Shown here in pieces: positions 1 through 15,400 of a DNA stretch of 64,000 nucleotides. The stretch comes from Trachythela sp. YZ-2020. Taxonomy: Eukaryota > Cnidaria > Anthozoa > Malacalcyonacea > Clavulariidae. The first letter of the stretch is position 1. Each line of letters opens with the position of its first letter. The stretch spans positions 1,154,501 to 1,218,500 of the forward strand of contig JADLSH010000375.1 of NCBI GenBank assembly GCA_016169945.1, written 5' to 3'. The position numbers were made by a program, and so were the translations under genes. The notes beneath the pieces are model-generated. The model saw only the letters and a program-made list of their open reading frames with translations. It did not search any database and was not told where the DNA came from.

Positions 1-166
1 TTCACAAACCAATTACGATGCAATAGAAATGGAATCGTTTTGAAAATAAAATAGGTAAACAAGATTCACTAAAACCAGTTACGTTTTTCAAATACGGACA
101 AGAGCCGAGAAAACATTCTACAACCTTTACAAAAATAGTTCCTTCATCCACCTTTGTCCATCCTAC

Positions 167-400
167 CTTTTGCTTCTGCTGTTCCATTTGCTGCTCAATG
201 CTGGCTATCCCTCTATTCGTTGCATCCTTGAGTTCTTCCTCCATGTGGATGACATCCTTTTTGTGTTCGACCTCCATTTCTTCAAGTCTCACTGTCTGTT
301 CCGCTTCTAAAGATATCATTTTTTCACTCACATTTTCCTTCATTATTTCTTCCGTTGTTTCCAGAATATCGACCGTGTCTGCGTCTTTTGACATGCGGGC
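167..400 (-). CDS. Exon 50 (last visible): cytoplasmic coiled coil
   Basis: Symmetric phase 0-0 exon of 78 residues: ILETTEEIMKENVSEKMIS, EAEQTVRLEEMEVEHKK, ASIEQQMEQQKQK. It ends AAG|GTAGGA with no stop codon, so the gene continues beyond the left edge. Confidence 0.8.
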
Positions 401-3400
401 CTAGCAATTAAAGCAAGAAAATCAGAATATGGAGAGATCTAGAAACAAGTGATATTCAATGATGTATATGAATATTCGTCTTTCATCTCTTAAAGTAGGA
501 TTGTTAATTGCAAATTTTCTACGTGTGCTCCTGTAGTGGTAACACTAGATCAATTGAGGGTGGACCTTATTGGACCACTTATAGTATTCATTCTGGGAAC
601 TCTCTATGTATATTTCCAAACACTCACAGCGAAATTGTATTCACTAGGCCACCGGAAGTTCACGTAATTAATTAACTAAATACCGAGACGGCGAGAAAAA
701 AGGGGATTGCGGTAATTAAAGCCGAGTTTACACTACAAGCCTATAGGTCTGGCCTTATATAGGCATGGGTTGGCAGACTAATTTGATCAGCCAATCTGCG
801 TAAGTCGAAGTAGGCCAAACCCAGGCCTAGGCCTCCAGTGTAAAAATATAATATATACATTGCCTAAGCACATTATTTTGTATTAGTAGAATCATACTAG
901 TATACTATTGCAAATGCTGTAATTTGATTGGCTACGCTACTCGCTATCTAATTGTCGATAGATAGCGAGTAGCGAAACAGCCATCTCCTCGGCGCGATTT
1001 TTAACGAATTTATTTCAATAAATTATGAAAAACGTTTTGAAATACTGTTTTCTTGCTGGTTTCTACTAAAACAATTAGATTATTCGCGCTCGATTTCTAT
1101 GAGATGATAGTTCATTCGGGCTTCGCCCTCATCAACTATCACCTCATAGAAATCTTGAGCTCATAATCTAATTGTTAAATAGTGTTTTGATTTAAGGCGT
1201 GTTAATCGATACACAAGAGGCAAAAGATTTACTTCAAAGCCAATCTCCTGATGTTTAGTTGTATACTGCAGTTAATAATAGACAAAATAAAACATTGTTC
1301 GGCTAATTTTTTCTGTAAGTGGTATTTTGAAAAAACCCACATTGTGGAATGATATTATATACCATGCACATGTCCGTGGATGTTTTTGTTGTAAAATGTT
1401 GAAATCTATCTTTCTTTCCTACTTTGATAAAAATCTTGAATAATTAATTGAAGCTGAATATTTAACAGTTATTCTACGAACTCGAGTCGTATATGAGCTG
1501 ATAGCCGACGAGGCGCGATAGCGCCGAGTCGGCTATCAGTCATATACGACGAGAGTGAGTGTTTTATTATATACACAAGCTCTGGATATGAACATAACTT
1601 TTTGGCGTACTTTTTTCAAGTAAAACTTGAATTTCCTCTTCATTTAATCGTCCAAATCTGCCAGCCATTTTTCTATTTTTCTCTACTAGCAGGATATGAG
1701 CATTAATTCTGCTAGTAGAGAACCAATCAGATTGCAGAATACCTCATATCCAGAGCTTGTGCATATAATAAAGATCTTTATTCAGCTGATGCAAGCTAAC
1801 ATTGGAGAAACAAGCCTCTGTTTCACGAAACCTGGGCCATGAAAGTGAGTGATGTCAAACGTGCAGCTGAACTATAAGACTGAGTAAAGAAGATTATAAT
1901 TTTTGTTTTTTGGTTCATATAAAGTCCATTTGAATAACAGTAATGTATTAATAAAAATAGCGCTTGTGCGTTTGGGAAATATTTCACATAATATTACTCG
2001 TGATATTACGATTATCTCACAAAACACGTGTGTAATTTCCAATGATATCTTGAATCGTGCATTTGCTACACTAATTGAAATTCAATCGGTAAAGTTATTT
2101 CGTCTGCACGGAAATTGTATAATAATATAGCCACGCGAACACACGAGGGGGATGCGATTAGGTAATATTATTGTATCTATTTTGGATCCCAAATTTGGAA
2201 ATAATATAGTGTATCAATATTTGGAGATTGTCGTATGCCACACATTAAACTAGAGATTTCTACACTACACAAATGTTATTTGAATTTGAAACATTACGTG
2301 ATTTCATTGTGACAAATTTACCTGTTTTTTAGACAGAGCAGCCACCTCGTCTTTCATTGCCTTCTCTTTGGAGAGACTTTCTTTCATTCTTCTTCGAGCA
2401 GCTATCTTAGCGGCGAGTACAGCTTGATTATATTCTCTCGTGCTGTCCAACTTTTCCTTCGCTTCCGCAGCCTGTTCAAAGAACTTCGCAACAAACGACC
2501 GTTTCTCCTCTTCCGACATAGCGGTTTTACTCAAAAGATCGTTAAGAACTTTGGCTTTGGTGTCTTCAAGTTCGTCCTCCTCGATTTCAGCTAGAACGTT
2601 ATATATAGCGCTATCTGTGTTCCTTTCCTTAGAGCTTTCTCGACGTTTTGCAGTTTCAACAATACTGGTCGCTACATCGGACCCTGGGTCTACATTCCTA
2701 AGGGCCTCCTCTTCGTCTGACGTTAACGGAACGCCTTTGCCGCTCATGGCGCGACGTCTCTCTCGCTTTGTTCGCATTTTCTCTTTCAAACCCTGCTGCC
2801 GGATTGCTATTTTGCCAGACGTCTAAATAAAAAACATAAAAGAACATTATATATCGATGTTATGCATAACAGAAACCTTCCCTCTGCCCCTCCCCCTCCC
2901 CCACCTCCCCTTAAAAACCGGATCAAAATTGCATGGAATGCTTAATGGTATTTTGTGACTAAATCAAGCGGTAAATTGCCAGGACCATAATTATTGGTTA
3001 CAGATTATTAATTGGTGGATAGATACAGTGACGGATGTGAGGTAGATATAGTATAGGGATACAAACTGTTTGACTATATCTTCGATAATATCGATCGAAT
3101 TTGATAGTTCTGTTAAACTGGTGAACTTAGAAATTTTCACTGTATAATTAACAGGTATTGTATTACACATTTTCATTGCGGATTTTAAATCGACCAACGC
3201 ATTAATAATTCAAAAGAAACAAAAATATTAAACTATCGGTCATATTGAAGCGTCATTTTTGAAACGTTTTCAGCGCTTAAGGTAATTCCAGGCACATTCT
3301 GTCGACTTTCTTAATTTTCGGTGAATCATTGAACGATCAGCTACTTCTGTCCATTAAAATTTTAACCGTTCGAGCATGGTAGAAGAAGAAGAAGTATTTA

Positions 3401-6400
3401 TTTATCCCTTTTTTTAAATCTATTTACATATTAAATTTAAATTTCGTAGGGTTTCTGGCCACCAGAAATAACCATAGAAGGTTAAAAATGCCTAGCGGCC
3501 AGATAAGTGAAATTGTTAAAGAATAAATAAGTAATTACACATGGTCACAAAACAATACTTACATATAGCCACACAAAACACTTAGTTGTAGATTATCATG
3601 CATAAGCTTTTGCTGTTGCTCACAAATTCGCCCTATTAAGTTAAATCCCCATCTTTAACTTTTGTTACAACAGGATACTCGGATAATTAAGAGAGGGATT
3701 GAGAAATAACAGCTTTGCACGAATTATTTTCGGACGATAATGGCAGATTGCATTATTGCTTATTGAATAATATTATAATGTATAAATATCTTTCTTAATA
3801 TCAAAACTTTAAAAAACCAAATATCACTTGGTAAATTATCACAACAAAAGCGAATAGATTTTATGATTCAGCTTCTTGTTGTTTTGTTCATCGGTGCAAT
3901 ATCAATATTCTGTATTTGGTAATGCCTATTGTACCTATATAGCATGACTGCTACAAGATTGTGTGATATATCTTACAATACTTAATTACATAATCAAAAT
4001 CTTAATTAACTGAACTATTTTAATATTCACAAGACAGAAAAGCTTCATTTTTCCATTTTCTTAATAACTCTGCGAAGGAGGAGAGCTTCAAACGACATTA
4101 TTCTTGCATGATCAGAACATAATAAAGGTTGAAAACACTCATCGGAATGTTACTAATGCACATTCTTTTCATTTTTAAGAGGGTATAGTGATATACCTAA
4201 CATAGTTTTATTGCTAATTCAATTTTTTCACGTCATGTGCCTGTTCGTATACAATATTCCAAGACGTTATATTCTGTGCTGGGCGAAATTGGCCATGCAT
4301 AAACGTAGAGTATAAACATGCAACAACATGCATTTATAGAAACAAAAATACAAAGTAACACTTACTTTGCTTAGGGCTTTCGTTCCCGAATATAAAATAT
4401 TTGTTCTATAAACTTACATATTTTTTCTCGCTCTTTATTTATATATATATGCAGTTTTGCGTCACCAGACGAATTTACATATCAAGAAGAGAACTCTCAA
4501 GAAATCAGTCCCGAAATATATTGTTAAGCCAGCGACATTACGTGCCAATTTTTGTATTTTACGTTGCAAACCGCGTTAATATTACTTCAAAAGAAATCTG
4601 AACCTAACTTTACGAGGGTCCTAGGGAAGCTAAAAATAAGCATACAAAACTATCGGCGGTTGACTGTTGTGTAAAACTACCTGAAAAATACAACGTCGAA
4701 GTTCTTATTGTATTTTTCAGGTAGTTTTACACAACAGTCAACCGCCGAATATTTGCAACACTCTAGTCTCTACCCATGACTGGCACCGCACGCGTTCGAG
4801 ATATTTATACAAAACTATCGTAATATAAAGATCGTTCCTATTCTAATTAAGAACAGCACTTGTAGAAACACGTGGAATCAACAGCCCATGATGTTATTAT
4901 TGTATACACGCATGCACTGACTGGCAAATAAGTGACATGTAATATTGTGAACAAAGAACATCCTCAGAACTCTGTCGGAAGTTATAATCGCCTACTTAAA
5001 CGAAGTACAAAATTTCTTTGTTTATTATAATTTGATCGAAAAAAATTATCATGTCTCGATCTGCTGACTGAGTGAGCAGACATTGCAACCTCGTCAACTT
5101 TAAGCTGCATGTTTCAAATTTTGATGATCGAGATGAATTGGTGCAATGGTGGCACAGTGTTACGCAAGTGTATGATTGTACCTTTCACTTCTGCTATGCC
5201 ATTATCTGATTCCTGCGCCATGCAGTTGTCTGACTATAATTTCAAAGTAGCATGCAACAAGAGCACTCAGTTTGACTCTACCAAACACAGCAAGAAAAAA
5301 AAGAGTAAGTTTTCCCGGTTAATGCATGCTCATGCTTGTTGCCTGCACCTAATTCACCGCATATTTGGATACCTCAAACGCCTAGTTAACACTGTTAAGA
5401 TTATGGAGGAATAGAAGGAATCAAAGGCAACCAAGCATTCCTATTATATATATGTGAGAGAATTGGGTCGCCACTGGCAATGAAACTGCGCTAGCAGATT
5501 AAGTCCCGCATAACAGATAATCTTTAGGGGACCTCTTCAATGAACAGTTATAGAGCTATCAGGTATAGAGCTATCAGGTATAACAGCGGTTTAGTGAAGT
5601 TTACAGCGGTTTTGTGGTTATAAAACATGCAATCAAATATATATGTACACTCTAAAATGTGTTATCGAATCTTACATGTCAGGCTTCATGGCGAAGATTG
5701 CGGCAGAGGGGAGTGAAAATTTCTTAATACGATATTAATCTTTACTTGAACATACCTCCTTTATCTCATCAATTGCGGCCTGTACATCCCCAGGAGGAAC
5801 CAACGTACTCATAGCCCTTGCCAATGCTTCCATCTCCGCATCAAACTTGGCTTTACGTTCCGTGTCAAAATTGTTACGTAGTTCAGCATCTTCATCAGCA
5901 TAAGCTCTCTGTAGTTCAGTCAGCAGCCTTTCTTGTTCCTTGGCAAGTTGTATAAGGTCCTGTTCAAGTAGGTCATCACTAGGAAGATCAAGGTCAACCA
6001 CGTGCTCGATACCAGCTCTTCTCGCTTCCTCTTTATGACGGCTAAAGTAGACGACAGTTTGCAAAATTCAGGATTTTAGTTAAGCCTTATAGTTAGAAAT
6101 ATAAATAATGCCATGTTGTTAGCTATTCCGATTTATTTCATCATCGTATTGTGGGAGCCCTTAGAACTCACGAAGTGCAAAGTTCTAAATTGTTGGGTTA
6201 AAATTGGCTTTTATTGCTCGTAAATTAACAAAACACCCCTGTTCGCTTGTTAAATTACATTAATACAAAGCCAATGGATTGGATGTTTCACTGGGTTGGC
6301 AGAGTCTTCCGAACAAGTATTAAACAAGTATTAAAGGTAGTGTCTAGTGAGTAGCTTTCCAACAAACTGTTGACCAAAGTGCTACATGCAGGCACACCAA

Positions 6401-9400
6401 AAAGCAAGCACCTCAAAATGTATTCTGATGGTATAGCGGGATCACCGGTGTGTACCAGAACATAGTGACCAGAAGGATACAACTGTTCAGGCTAGCCGAC
6501 AAAATACTCCCATCTGCACGAAAGGTCGTTAATTAGAGTTAAAAAGTTCATGTTGTTACCATTAAAATGTTTACAATCATACATATTTCAGTATTGAAAT
6601 CGACAAGAAGATAGCGAGTTGAAAGACTGGCGATGTCACACGACGCAATCTTTCCTGCAACCTCCAACGCAATTTCGGACATAGAGCGATGTTATGGGTA
6701 AAAAGAATATTCGCAGAGAAATATAATTGTGAACATCAATCTCGCTTTACTTTGCGGATATTTTTCTTGCTAAACATGCCCTCGAGGCAACAACGAAATG
6801 AATGAGTATATCAGTTAAGTGAAACGCGGACCATGTTCACAGTTTTTCTGTGCGTACATTTATACATAAGGTGGCTCTGTGCAGAAATGCGTTGCAAGTT
6901 GCAGCAAAAATTGCCCCGTGTAACATGATTGGTCTTTAGTGTCAATCCTGTTTTCGTTACAACGGTACCATTGGGACGTCTAATTGCTTGCTTTAAAGGC
7001 AAACTTTTTTACTTATTCAAACTCTTGTTAATATTTATTTATAAGCCGTAAACGTGCGGTGCCAGTGTGGGTAGAGTGTAGCAAATATACGGCGGTTGAC
7101 TGTTGTGTAAAACTACCTGAAAATACAATAAGAACTTCGACGTTTCGAGCGAAGGCCCTTCGCCTGAAAGTTAGTAGACATACATCGTAACCCTATGGTA
7201 ACATGTACACATCAGGATAGAAACTAGCACTTATCATTTGTATACTGTCTAGTTTCAAATATAGACCTAGTATGTAGATAGCAGATACTTAGTGATGGAA
7301 GAGCCAAATTATTTTGGAATCACTTAAATCATTACCATGTTTCTTCTCGCGGTTTAATACACGAGTATGTAAATACGGTATATATAACTGACTTACTTAT
7401 ACAACTCCTTCTTCTTCCTGAGTCGCTCTCGCTTCAAACGTTGCCGAACTTCTTTCAATTTTTCTTCCTTTTCACTTTCCAATGTTTGAATAGCTTCCTC
7501 CATCTTTTGAGAATATTCCTCGAACATGGCTTCCCTCTCTTCAGTTGAGGTCGCTTGGCGTAAGTTCTCACGTAGTTCTTTTCTTAATTCTTCGACCTTC
7601 GCATTTTTCTTTTCTTGATATTCCTCAAGGACCTCCTTAATTGCCTTAATTTAAAGAGAACAAATAGTTTGCTAACGTGTATATCTATTGAAGTAACTAT
7701 GAAAACGATTAAACTATCATTATTAGCGATTATGAAGATCTATAAAACTGTAGAGTATATAGATAGATAGATAGATATTTAATAAATTTCTCCCTAAAAA
7801 GAGTTTTTCAGAAAATATTTACAGTTACATGCATGCAGTAGAGGTTACATATATAAGTTTTATAAACAATTATCTTAACTATGTACATAATTTAGTTGGT
7901 TATACTAAAATGTTTTCTTTTGCAAGCAACTGTTTCTTCAGTGCCGCTTTAAAGGTTTTAAGAGAAAAGCTGTCTTTCAGGTTCTTGTCTAAGTTGTTCC
8001 AAATGTGGACAGCTCCATATGTAAATGACCGTTGACCAGCTGCAGTTTTAAATAGCGGTATTTGAAGAGAGTCATGAGTACGAGTCCTGTGGTTGTGGAT
8101 TGATGACCTTTTTATCAATTTGTTACAAAGGTAGTCGGGTGCGAGGTTATTTACACATTTGTAGGTCAAAATAGCGTCTCTAAAATATAGAAGTTTGTCC
8201 ACTGGGATCCAATTTAATTCACGTAGAAGTGGAGTTACGTGGTCATATTTCCTGAATTTCGTGATGATTTTACATGCAAAGTTCTGGATCGACTGAACTT
8301 TCTTTACGTTGGAGGCAGACGTATTAGACCACACCGAAGAACAATAAAGCATCTTCCTAATGACTAAGGATGAAATGACTTCCGATAGCGTTTTTGTGTC
8401 GAAACTATTTTTAGCACGATTTATCTGGCATAATTTATATTAGTAAGGTTTTCGTTCACGTGTTTCGTTGGTGAGAAATATTACTTGTTTATTATACAGC
8501 AATGCGACCAAAATTACGTTAGACGGCTAGTAACGGTAGGAAAGCTGTAGTAGAACGTAAGCAGACGTACAGTTATACATCACGCGTTTTGAGTCAATCT
8601 AAAATTTGATGTATAAATACTCTATTATTAAGAGAAAAGGAAAAGCAGGTTAAAATTAGTAAGTATAGAAAAAGGGAAAGCTGTAGTAGAACTGTAAGCA
8701 TGCAGACGTACACTTAGATATCACGCGTTTTGAGTCAATTTAAAATTTGATGTAAGTACTCTATTACCAAGAGAAAAGGAAAAGCAGGTTAAAATTACCA
8801 AGTATAGAAAAAACTTAGAAGCTTAATTATAAAGAATTTGTACATTGAAGCTGCACTAGCAGTTCAATGCAAAATTTCACACATCCCTCCAAAACGTTCT
8901 GTGTTTAGAAACGGAAATTGGCAAATCTGTTCTTCGTTCTATATAAACTTATTTACCTTAATCTCTTCTGCTCTTAGTTCATTCTCGTGTTCCACACACT
9001 CTAAAGTGTGCTTTTCTCGTAGATTTTTACCAATTTCCCTTCGTTTTTCCTCGTTCCATTCACCAGCAGCAGCGATGTCCGACACACTCACACCTCCTCC
9101 GCTGAACGTTTCACCAAGTTGATTGACTTGAAGGTTGTTAAATATCTGATCCGCTGACATGGACGGCTTGGTAGGGTCTTGTGACGTTGTGGTTGGCGGA
9201 ACTTGTCCTGGTTCAATTGTTCCTTGCGAAGGTGCACTCGAATGGACTGAGGCCTTGCTAATTGGCCCTGTAAATTTTACAAATTTCACATGTTAAAACA
9301 TAATTACATAGTACATTCGATCCAAATACATGAGATAGAACGATTAAGCATCTTTCTTGCCCCAATAACTGCGAGAGAATTTTAAATTGACCACAAGGTG

Positions 9401-12400
9401 CTGTGAGGAAAGAGCCTGGGAACGAGGTTGTGCTGTATATAATGTACCATATATAATGTCTCCTAGGCTCCTGAAAGATGTTTTGTTTCAATTCAGGATT
9501 TATGGTTCAGGAGGACCAAGATATTTTGGCAGGCACGGGGGAAACTTTGCACGGGCTACGGTCCCGAATAATTTACACGGGGCCCTTCTTGATTTGCGGT
9601 TCAGCGATCCAGGGCAAATTACCTCCCCCTTAACCATGACAATGTCAGCCCTGACTGTGATATGCACTGTGGTCATAAGCCTCCAGTTTGGAATCATGGA
9701 AATTCAAATATGACCCAGACTGTAATAGGACAGTAATGAAAATGTTCAATCTACCGATTACGATTAAGTACCAAGCGAGGGGCTTGCTTTAATGTATTTC
9801 AAGCGTAGGGCGTTCTTATGCATACACTTGCGTTTTACCTTCGTGGACGACAACCGATGCAGGAACACTTGTTTCATCTTTTTGCAAAGTTAACATTCTT
9901 CTAGCTGGTCGTTCCTCGGCGACTGCAGTAACAGCAGTAGAATAACCCGGCGGCAAACGTGTGGCAGATAATGAAATGCCACTTTCCTGTAGCAAGGCGA
10001 TCACTCGCTTCAGCAGTGGGATAAGTTCAGAATTTGCCTCAGCCAACTGAATATCGTCTCCGTATGTTCCGTTCAAAAGGAGACCAAAATCGCCAGTGTA
10101 AGCGCCTTCACCACCAAGGATCAACTGTAAAACGAATATAATTATACATCTCTTATTGCAATTATAAAGCTCCAAAGGCCGTAAAACATCCCGTAATGTC
10201 GAGTTCGTCAAATAGCGAGCACTTGTTGAAGGTGTAAACAAATAAAACTGTGGAAAGGCACTATCGCATAATGAATCTCATAATAACCTAAGCTCGCACA
10301 GCGATTTTACGTTTCTACGAAAACGATAATGATGAATTCTATTTAGCCTCCAAGCAACGCTTTGACGTACTATAACGATTATTGGTGGTAATCACTCCTA
10401 GGTAATCGTATGTCTTGTTTGACACATGTGGTCTGTCAAATCAGGTTTTCGCTTCTCTAATGCTGAAACTGCTTTTGCTGTTCCCTTGAGCATATACCAA
10501 ACATATTTTAGGCGTTTTGAGTAACCCAGATAGTATTTATACCTCGCGACATCAAAGGGCGGTTTCAACTTTTGACAAGGGAACATCGGCTTTGGCAGAT
10601 CACGCAGGTCGAAATGATAATTCGATAGTGATTGAAATTTTTTCTGGGATTGCAAAATCAGCCAGAACTTCAACCAGAGTAGCGACCAATGAATTACGTA
10701 TCAAAATGAATCCTTATAACACAAAATATGACCAATAATATGTATTTCTCTTTAATCCACGATATTTTGCTTTTTGGTTTGTTGTTGTATTTTATGCTTT
10801 TGTAACATATAATTCTCCAAAAATGCATAAACACACTATAGAGCAGAAATTGATGCTATACCGAGTGCAACAACAACCTATTCTCGTGTTTGCAGAGGCC
10901 AATGAAAGCATTGCTACCTGTGAATCAGTCATGTCTTTCAGGTAAATTATCTTACAATGTACAATATGTATACAATGCATGTCTTAATGAAAGATTGTAC
11001 CGACCTTCGCTTCACTTAACAACAACTCAGCTTTCTCTCGTACGTACTCCAATGCAGCATGTTCTTGGTCTAACAGTTCAGTTCTAGTCTGCAGCTGGTC
11101 TTCTAGCTCACTTCGCAGTCTGTCTTTCAGTTGATAATACCTCTCCGCAACACTGGCTTCTGCGTCAGGATTTAAAGCACCCTATCATGAAAATAAAAAG
11201 CATTTGAAAGCCAAAATTTAAGCATAAATTTGATTTCTTCACACTTTAGACTTCAACTAGAATGTTTTGTTCCAATAGCATTTTTCGCTATAATTGTTCT
11301 TCCTGCTTCCGAAACTTGAAAGCGAGATTGCACAGAAATGTTTTCTAAAGAATCAAATGTATTTTCTTGAGCATTCCAGTGCTCACTTCACAGTTCTTTT
11401 TCAAACTTCTACGTCGTAATTTTATTAACCTTAATAACTACAATACATTGGCACTTTGAAAAAGTAAAAACACACGAGGGTTAAAAGTAAGGGTTATTGG
11501 GAGTGGTTACGATTTTCAAAGGTTGAAAATTTTGCAGGTTCAATTTTCCCCAGAACTAAGGAAATGCCATTTCAGGGACTTAACCACTACTCTTCCTAGA
11601 CTGTCCCCCATTGCGTAATTGTCTTGCCCTATCCCAAAACAAACAAATCTTCTGCGCCACCAACGTTTCCCATGGTTCATAATTTGAATGAAGTTAATGA
11701 ATTCGGGATAGCGATGATGATGAGGATGATGAGGATGATACTGATGCCTGATGATGATCACCATCATGTTGATATTCAGAATTTTTCTCATATATATTGG
11801 AGCTCTCCATAACTGTACAAGAACAATCGTACCTCAAGTTCGTCCATTCGTGCCCTATACTTTGTCTCTTCAGCTTGTAATTTGGCAAAGAATCTTTCAA
11901 TTACATCCACAAATCTGATGTGTGCAGTTTGATGGCTTTCCTCCCTTTCTTTTTCCGGATGATCTAATCTAGTGATCCAATGGACAATGAATGGTGGCAA
12001 GGAAGCAGTCTGTTCGATGTTGGCGTCACCACGTCGCTGTGCTTCGCGATGTTCTGCATCAGATAGAGATGACACTCCTGTGAAATTGACAAAAATATAT
12101 ACATTCGTATGCAAATAGATTACTATTTCAATAGAAACTGGGGAAGGTTTGGGGAAGGTTTGATAAATTAAATAAGGTAAATGAAATATCAAACCTCATA
12201 TTATACATATTGTACTCTTGATTGATATAAAAACACATACAGTGGTCACATGCAGTTAACAAAAAATCTATTCGTCACATATAGTACACTTCTATAATGT
12301 TTTACATATTCTGTGTAAGAGTATATCTACGCTGCGGGCTATACTATATCTATACTATATTTACAGTCTGTTCATATTTCATTTGGTCAGAGAGATATTT

Positions 12401-15400
12401 CGATTTTTCGAATTTCACAAGAGCAAAAGTAGTTCAAAGATTGTATACACTGTCTGTAATGTTTAACGTCATGAACTATATACGTTCTTGCTATATGTGA
12501 CTGTATATTATAATGGTCCTAAAAATTACACGCGGCGTTTGAAAATCGTGAGGTATGAAATTCGTTCAAAAATTTATGAAGCTATTGATTGAATGAAACA
12601 CTGAACAGCTGCACATTTATGATTCCCAATACCAGAAGAGACAATTGAGAAGAGTTGTTGGTATCGTGTTATTCCCGCTTTACGTGTTACACAACGAAAT
12701 ACGTTAACATTTAAGTAAAGTATTCATTGATTCATTCATTCGTTGGTTCATTCGTCCGTTCATTCAACATAGAAAAATGACTTAAGGGCATGGCAAGACA
12801 TGAAACCAATTACAATCAAGTTCAAATCAGTAATGCATAACAATAAATCTAATCAATACCTTCGTTAATCAGCTCCATTTGTTCAGAGACGTGGTTTAAG
12901 GTAACGTCGTAGTTATCAAGTATCTGTTTCGTCAAAGTAGTTTGCAGTTCTGACAATTCTCGCTCGCGATGACGTTGACGACGCCAGAAACTTCTTCGTG
13001 CAACATATTCTTCTTCTAATATAGAAAGCTGAGCAAAAGAAATAGAATTGTATAATCAACTCTTTTTCGTCCTATCAAGTTCTCGAGTCTGACGAGGACT
13101 TAAACATCAATTTACTAATACAAAATTTAAGTGAACGAAGCAATGATTATCTCAGTTTTATGCCTGCATGTCAATAGCAAAGGAAGTAGGATTTGATCAA
13201 AAAACTATCGAGAGAAATGGACTGAGAATGGCAATGTAAAAAGCTGTCGTCATTCGCGACATCCGTGATATGGGTTAAAACCAGTGGCCCCCGGTTCAAA
13301 CATTTTAAGCCCCCCCCCCCGTGTGCCGAAGGCACGAGCATTCTAGGAGGGTCTGGAGGCATGCCCCCCCGGAAAATGTTTAAATCTAGAGTCTCTGAAA
13401 TGCCATTTCCTGGACTTTGGGGGAAGATTTTACAGAATTCTGACGGTCAGAAAACGACATTTTAATATATCAAGAAAGAATATATATTTTGTTGTTGCGT
13501 TCATGCATTTTTCGTTTCTCAGAGTCTTCCCCGTCAATTTGTTTTTGCTCTACAGTCTGAGCTTGGCTGCCTGCCCCCCCCCCTTTGGGCCATTTGGGTT
13601 GGGGGCCCCCGGTCTGAACCCATCGTAGTTACGCCACTGGTTAAAACCCTATCAAAACTACCCCTGTAACGTAAGAGGAATGATATTTTACGCTTTTTCA
13701 ATGAAATATTTTGAACCTCAAACAATATGTTTACGAAACGGAAACATAAATTGTAGCTGTTTAGTTCATTTTCAGTTTGACAAGAAAACACGTGGAATTC
13801 AGTTGCCGAGTAGAACAAGAAACGCTAGTCTGCAATGTTCATGTCGAAATATCCAGCCAAAACTAACCCCATAACTCAAGATTCAATACGTTAAATTGTT
13901 TTTCGTTTTAGTAGTCTGCTTCTCCGATAATAGATTTACGAAATTATCATTAAATGTGTATGTCTTTGATTTTATTTCCAGTAAAAATAGCCGGCAGACT
14001 CGGCCATCAGTAATTACGCGTACAACAAATCAGCCATTGTTGTTGTCGAAGCAAGCATCGCAAAACTAACCCTGCAACTCGAAAGCAATTGCTTCTTCTT
14101 CTATAAGAATGTTAAAGACCGATTGCCCAGTAACAAAGCTACGAAACGATTATTGATTTATTTCTCTGCGGTTTCTAGTTTCAAAAAAAACTTGGTATAA
14201 TTGTGACTGCAGGCCGTATCACGGATCAGCATCGCGAAAAACAATGGTGTTCCCAGTGCATTCCTCTCGATTGTCTTATTTGTCTATGATTTGACGGATC
14301 TAAGTGGTTCACTTCACCTTAAATCTGACAGACCTAAGTGGTTCACTTCGATAGCTCAGTGGGTGGAGTGGCGAACATGAATCCAAATGGATGGGTTAAA
14401 TTCCTCAACGACTGACCGATAAGAGAAATCTGGCCGATTATTGGTTATTGGTAGACAGTCAAAATCGGTAAAGGTTGGTGTCTTTCTGATTGTATAACTG
14501 GTTAATATAGAGACAAAACAACTGTTTAGACATGGCGTTATCTGTCAATCCATAAAATTCCTGCTCGACTGATCGTGTTCTTCGCAATGATTCCGGAATA
14601 GAATTAAAACACGAAGATATCACAAGTGAAAGTTAATTTAGATGTAAATCACCATTAACCACCGTTGCCTAAATAGTTCAATGAACAGCCGGAACTTCAG
14701 ACCAGAATGCAAAATGTACGATTTTGGATTCCACTCGAGTCAATGAAAATGTTGTTGCTCTCAGCAATGTAAGAATATAAGTTCAATGTTTTTCTTATTC
14801 TAAGTCAAATGCATAGGGAATGATTGCTCAATTTCCCGAGACATAGGCTCATGTTACAAATGCTCGACTATTTACTCCAAGTTAAAATATACAGATATTA
14901 AGACAAGATATTAAAGAGAGTCATTTACAATTGATACTAAAACCTATTACTAGCATTAGAATTAAAAATTAAGTGCGAGATGTAGCTACTTAATTTTTAA
15001 TTCTAATACTAGTAATAGGTTTTAGTATCAATTGTAAATAACTCTCTTTAATATCTTGTCTTAATATCTGTCTTCTTATTAGAGTAAATAGTCGAGCATT
15101 GTAACATGAGCCTATAATCGAATTGAGCATCAAATGCATTTGACTTTAAATATATACTATACTATACTATACCAAAGTTGGGTGTGCCTTGCGCTTCTTT
15201 TTCAATGAAGATGATAGTGTTACAGGTTCTGTTATCTTCAGGTCTTTGTTTAACTTCGCACCGCATATCGTAGACATTTCTTCAGTCGCAGGATCAACTG
15301 CTTTTTCGCCGAGCATAATGGGAACCAGTCCATTGCCATGGGGATCTTCAAGTGATCCTCCCAACGGTATAACCTCTTTACTCTCCGGATCCTTGTCGAT

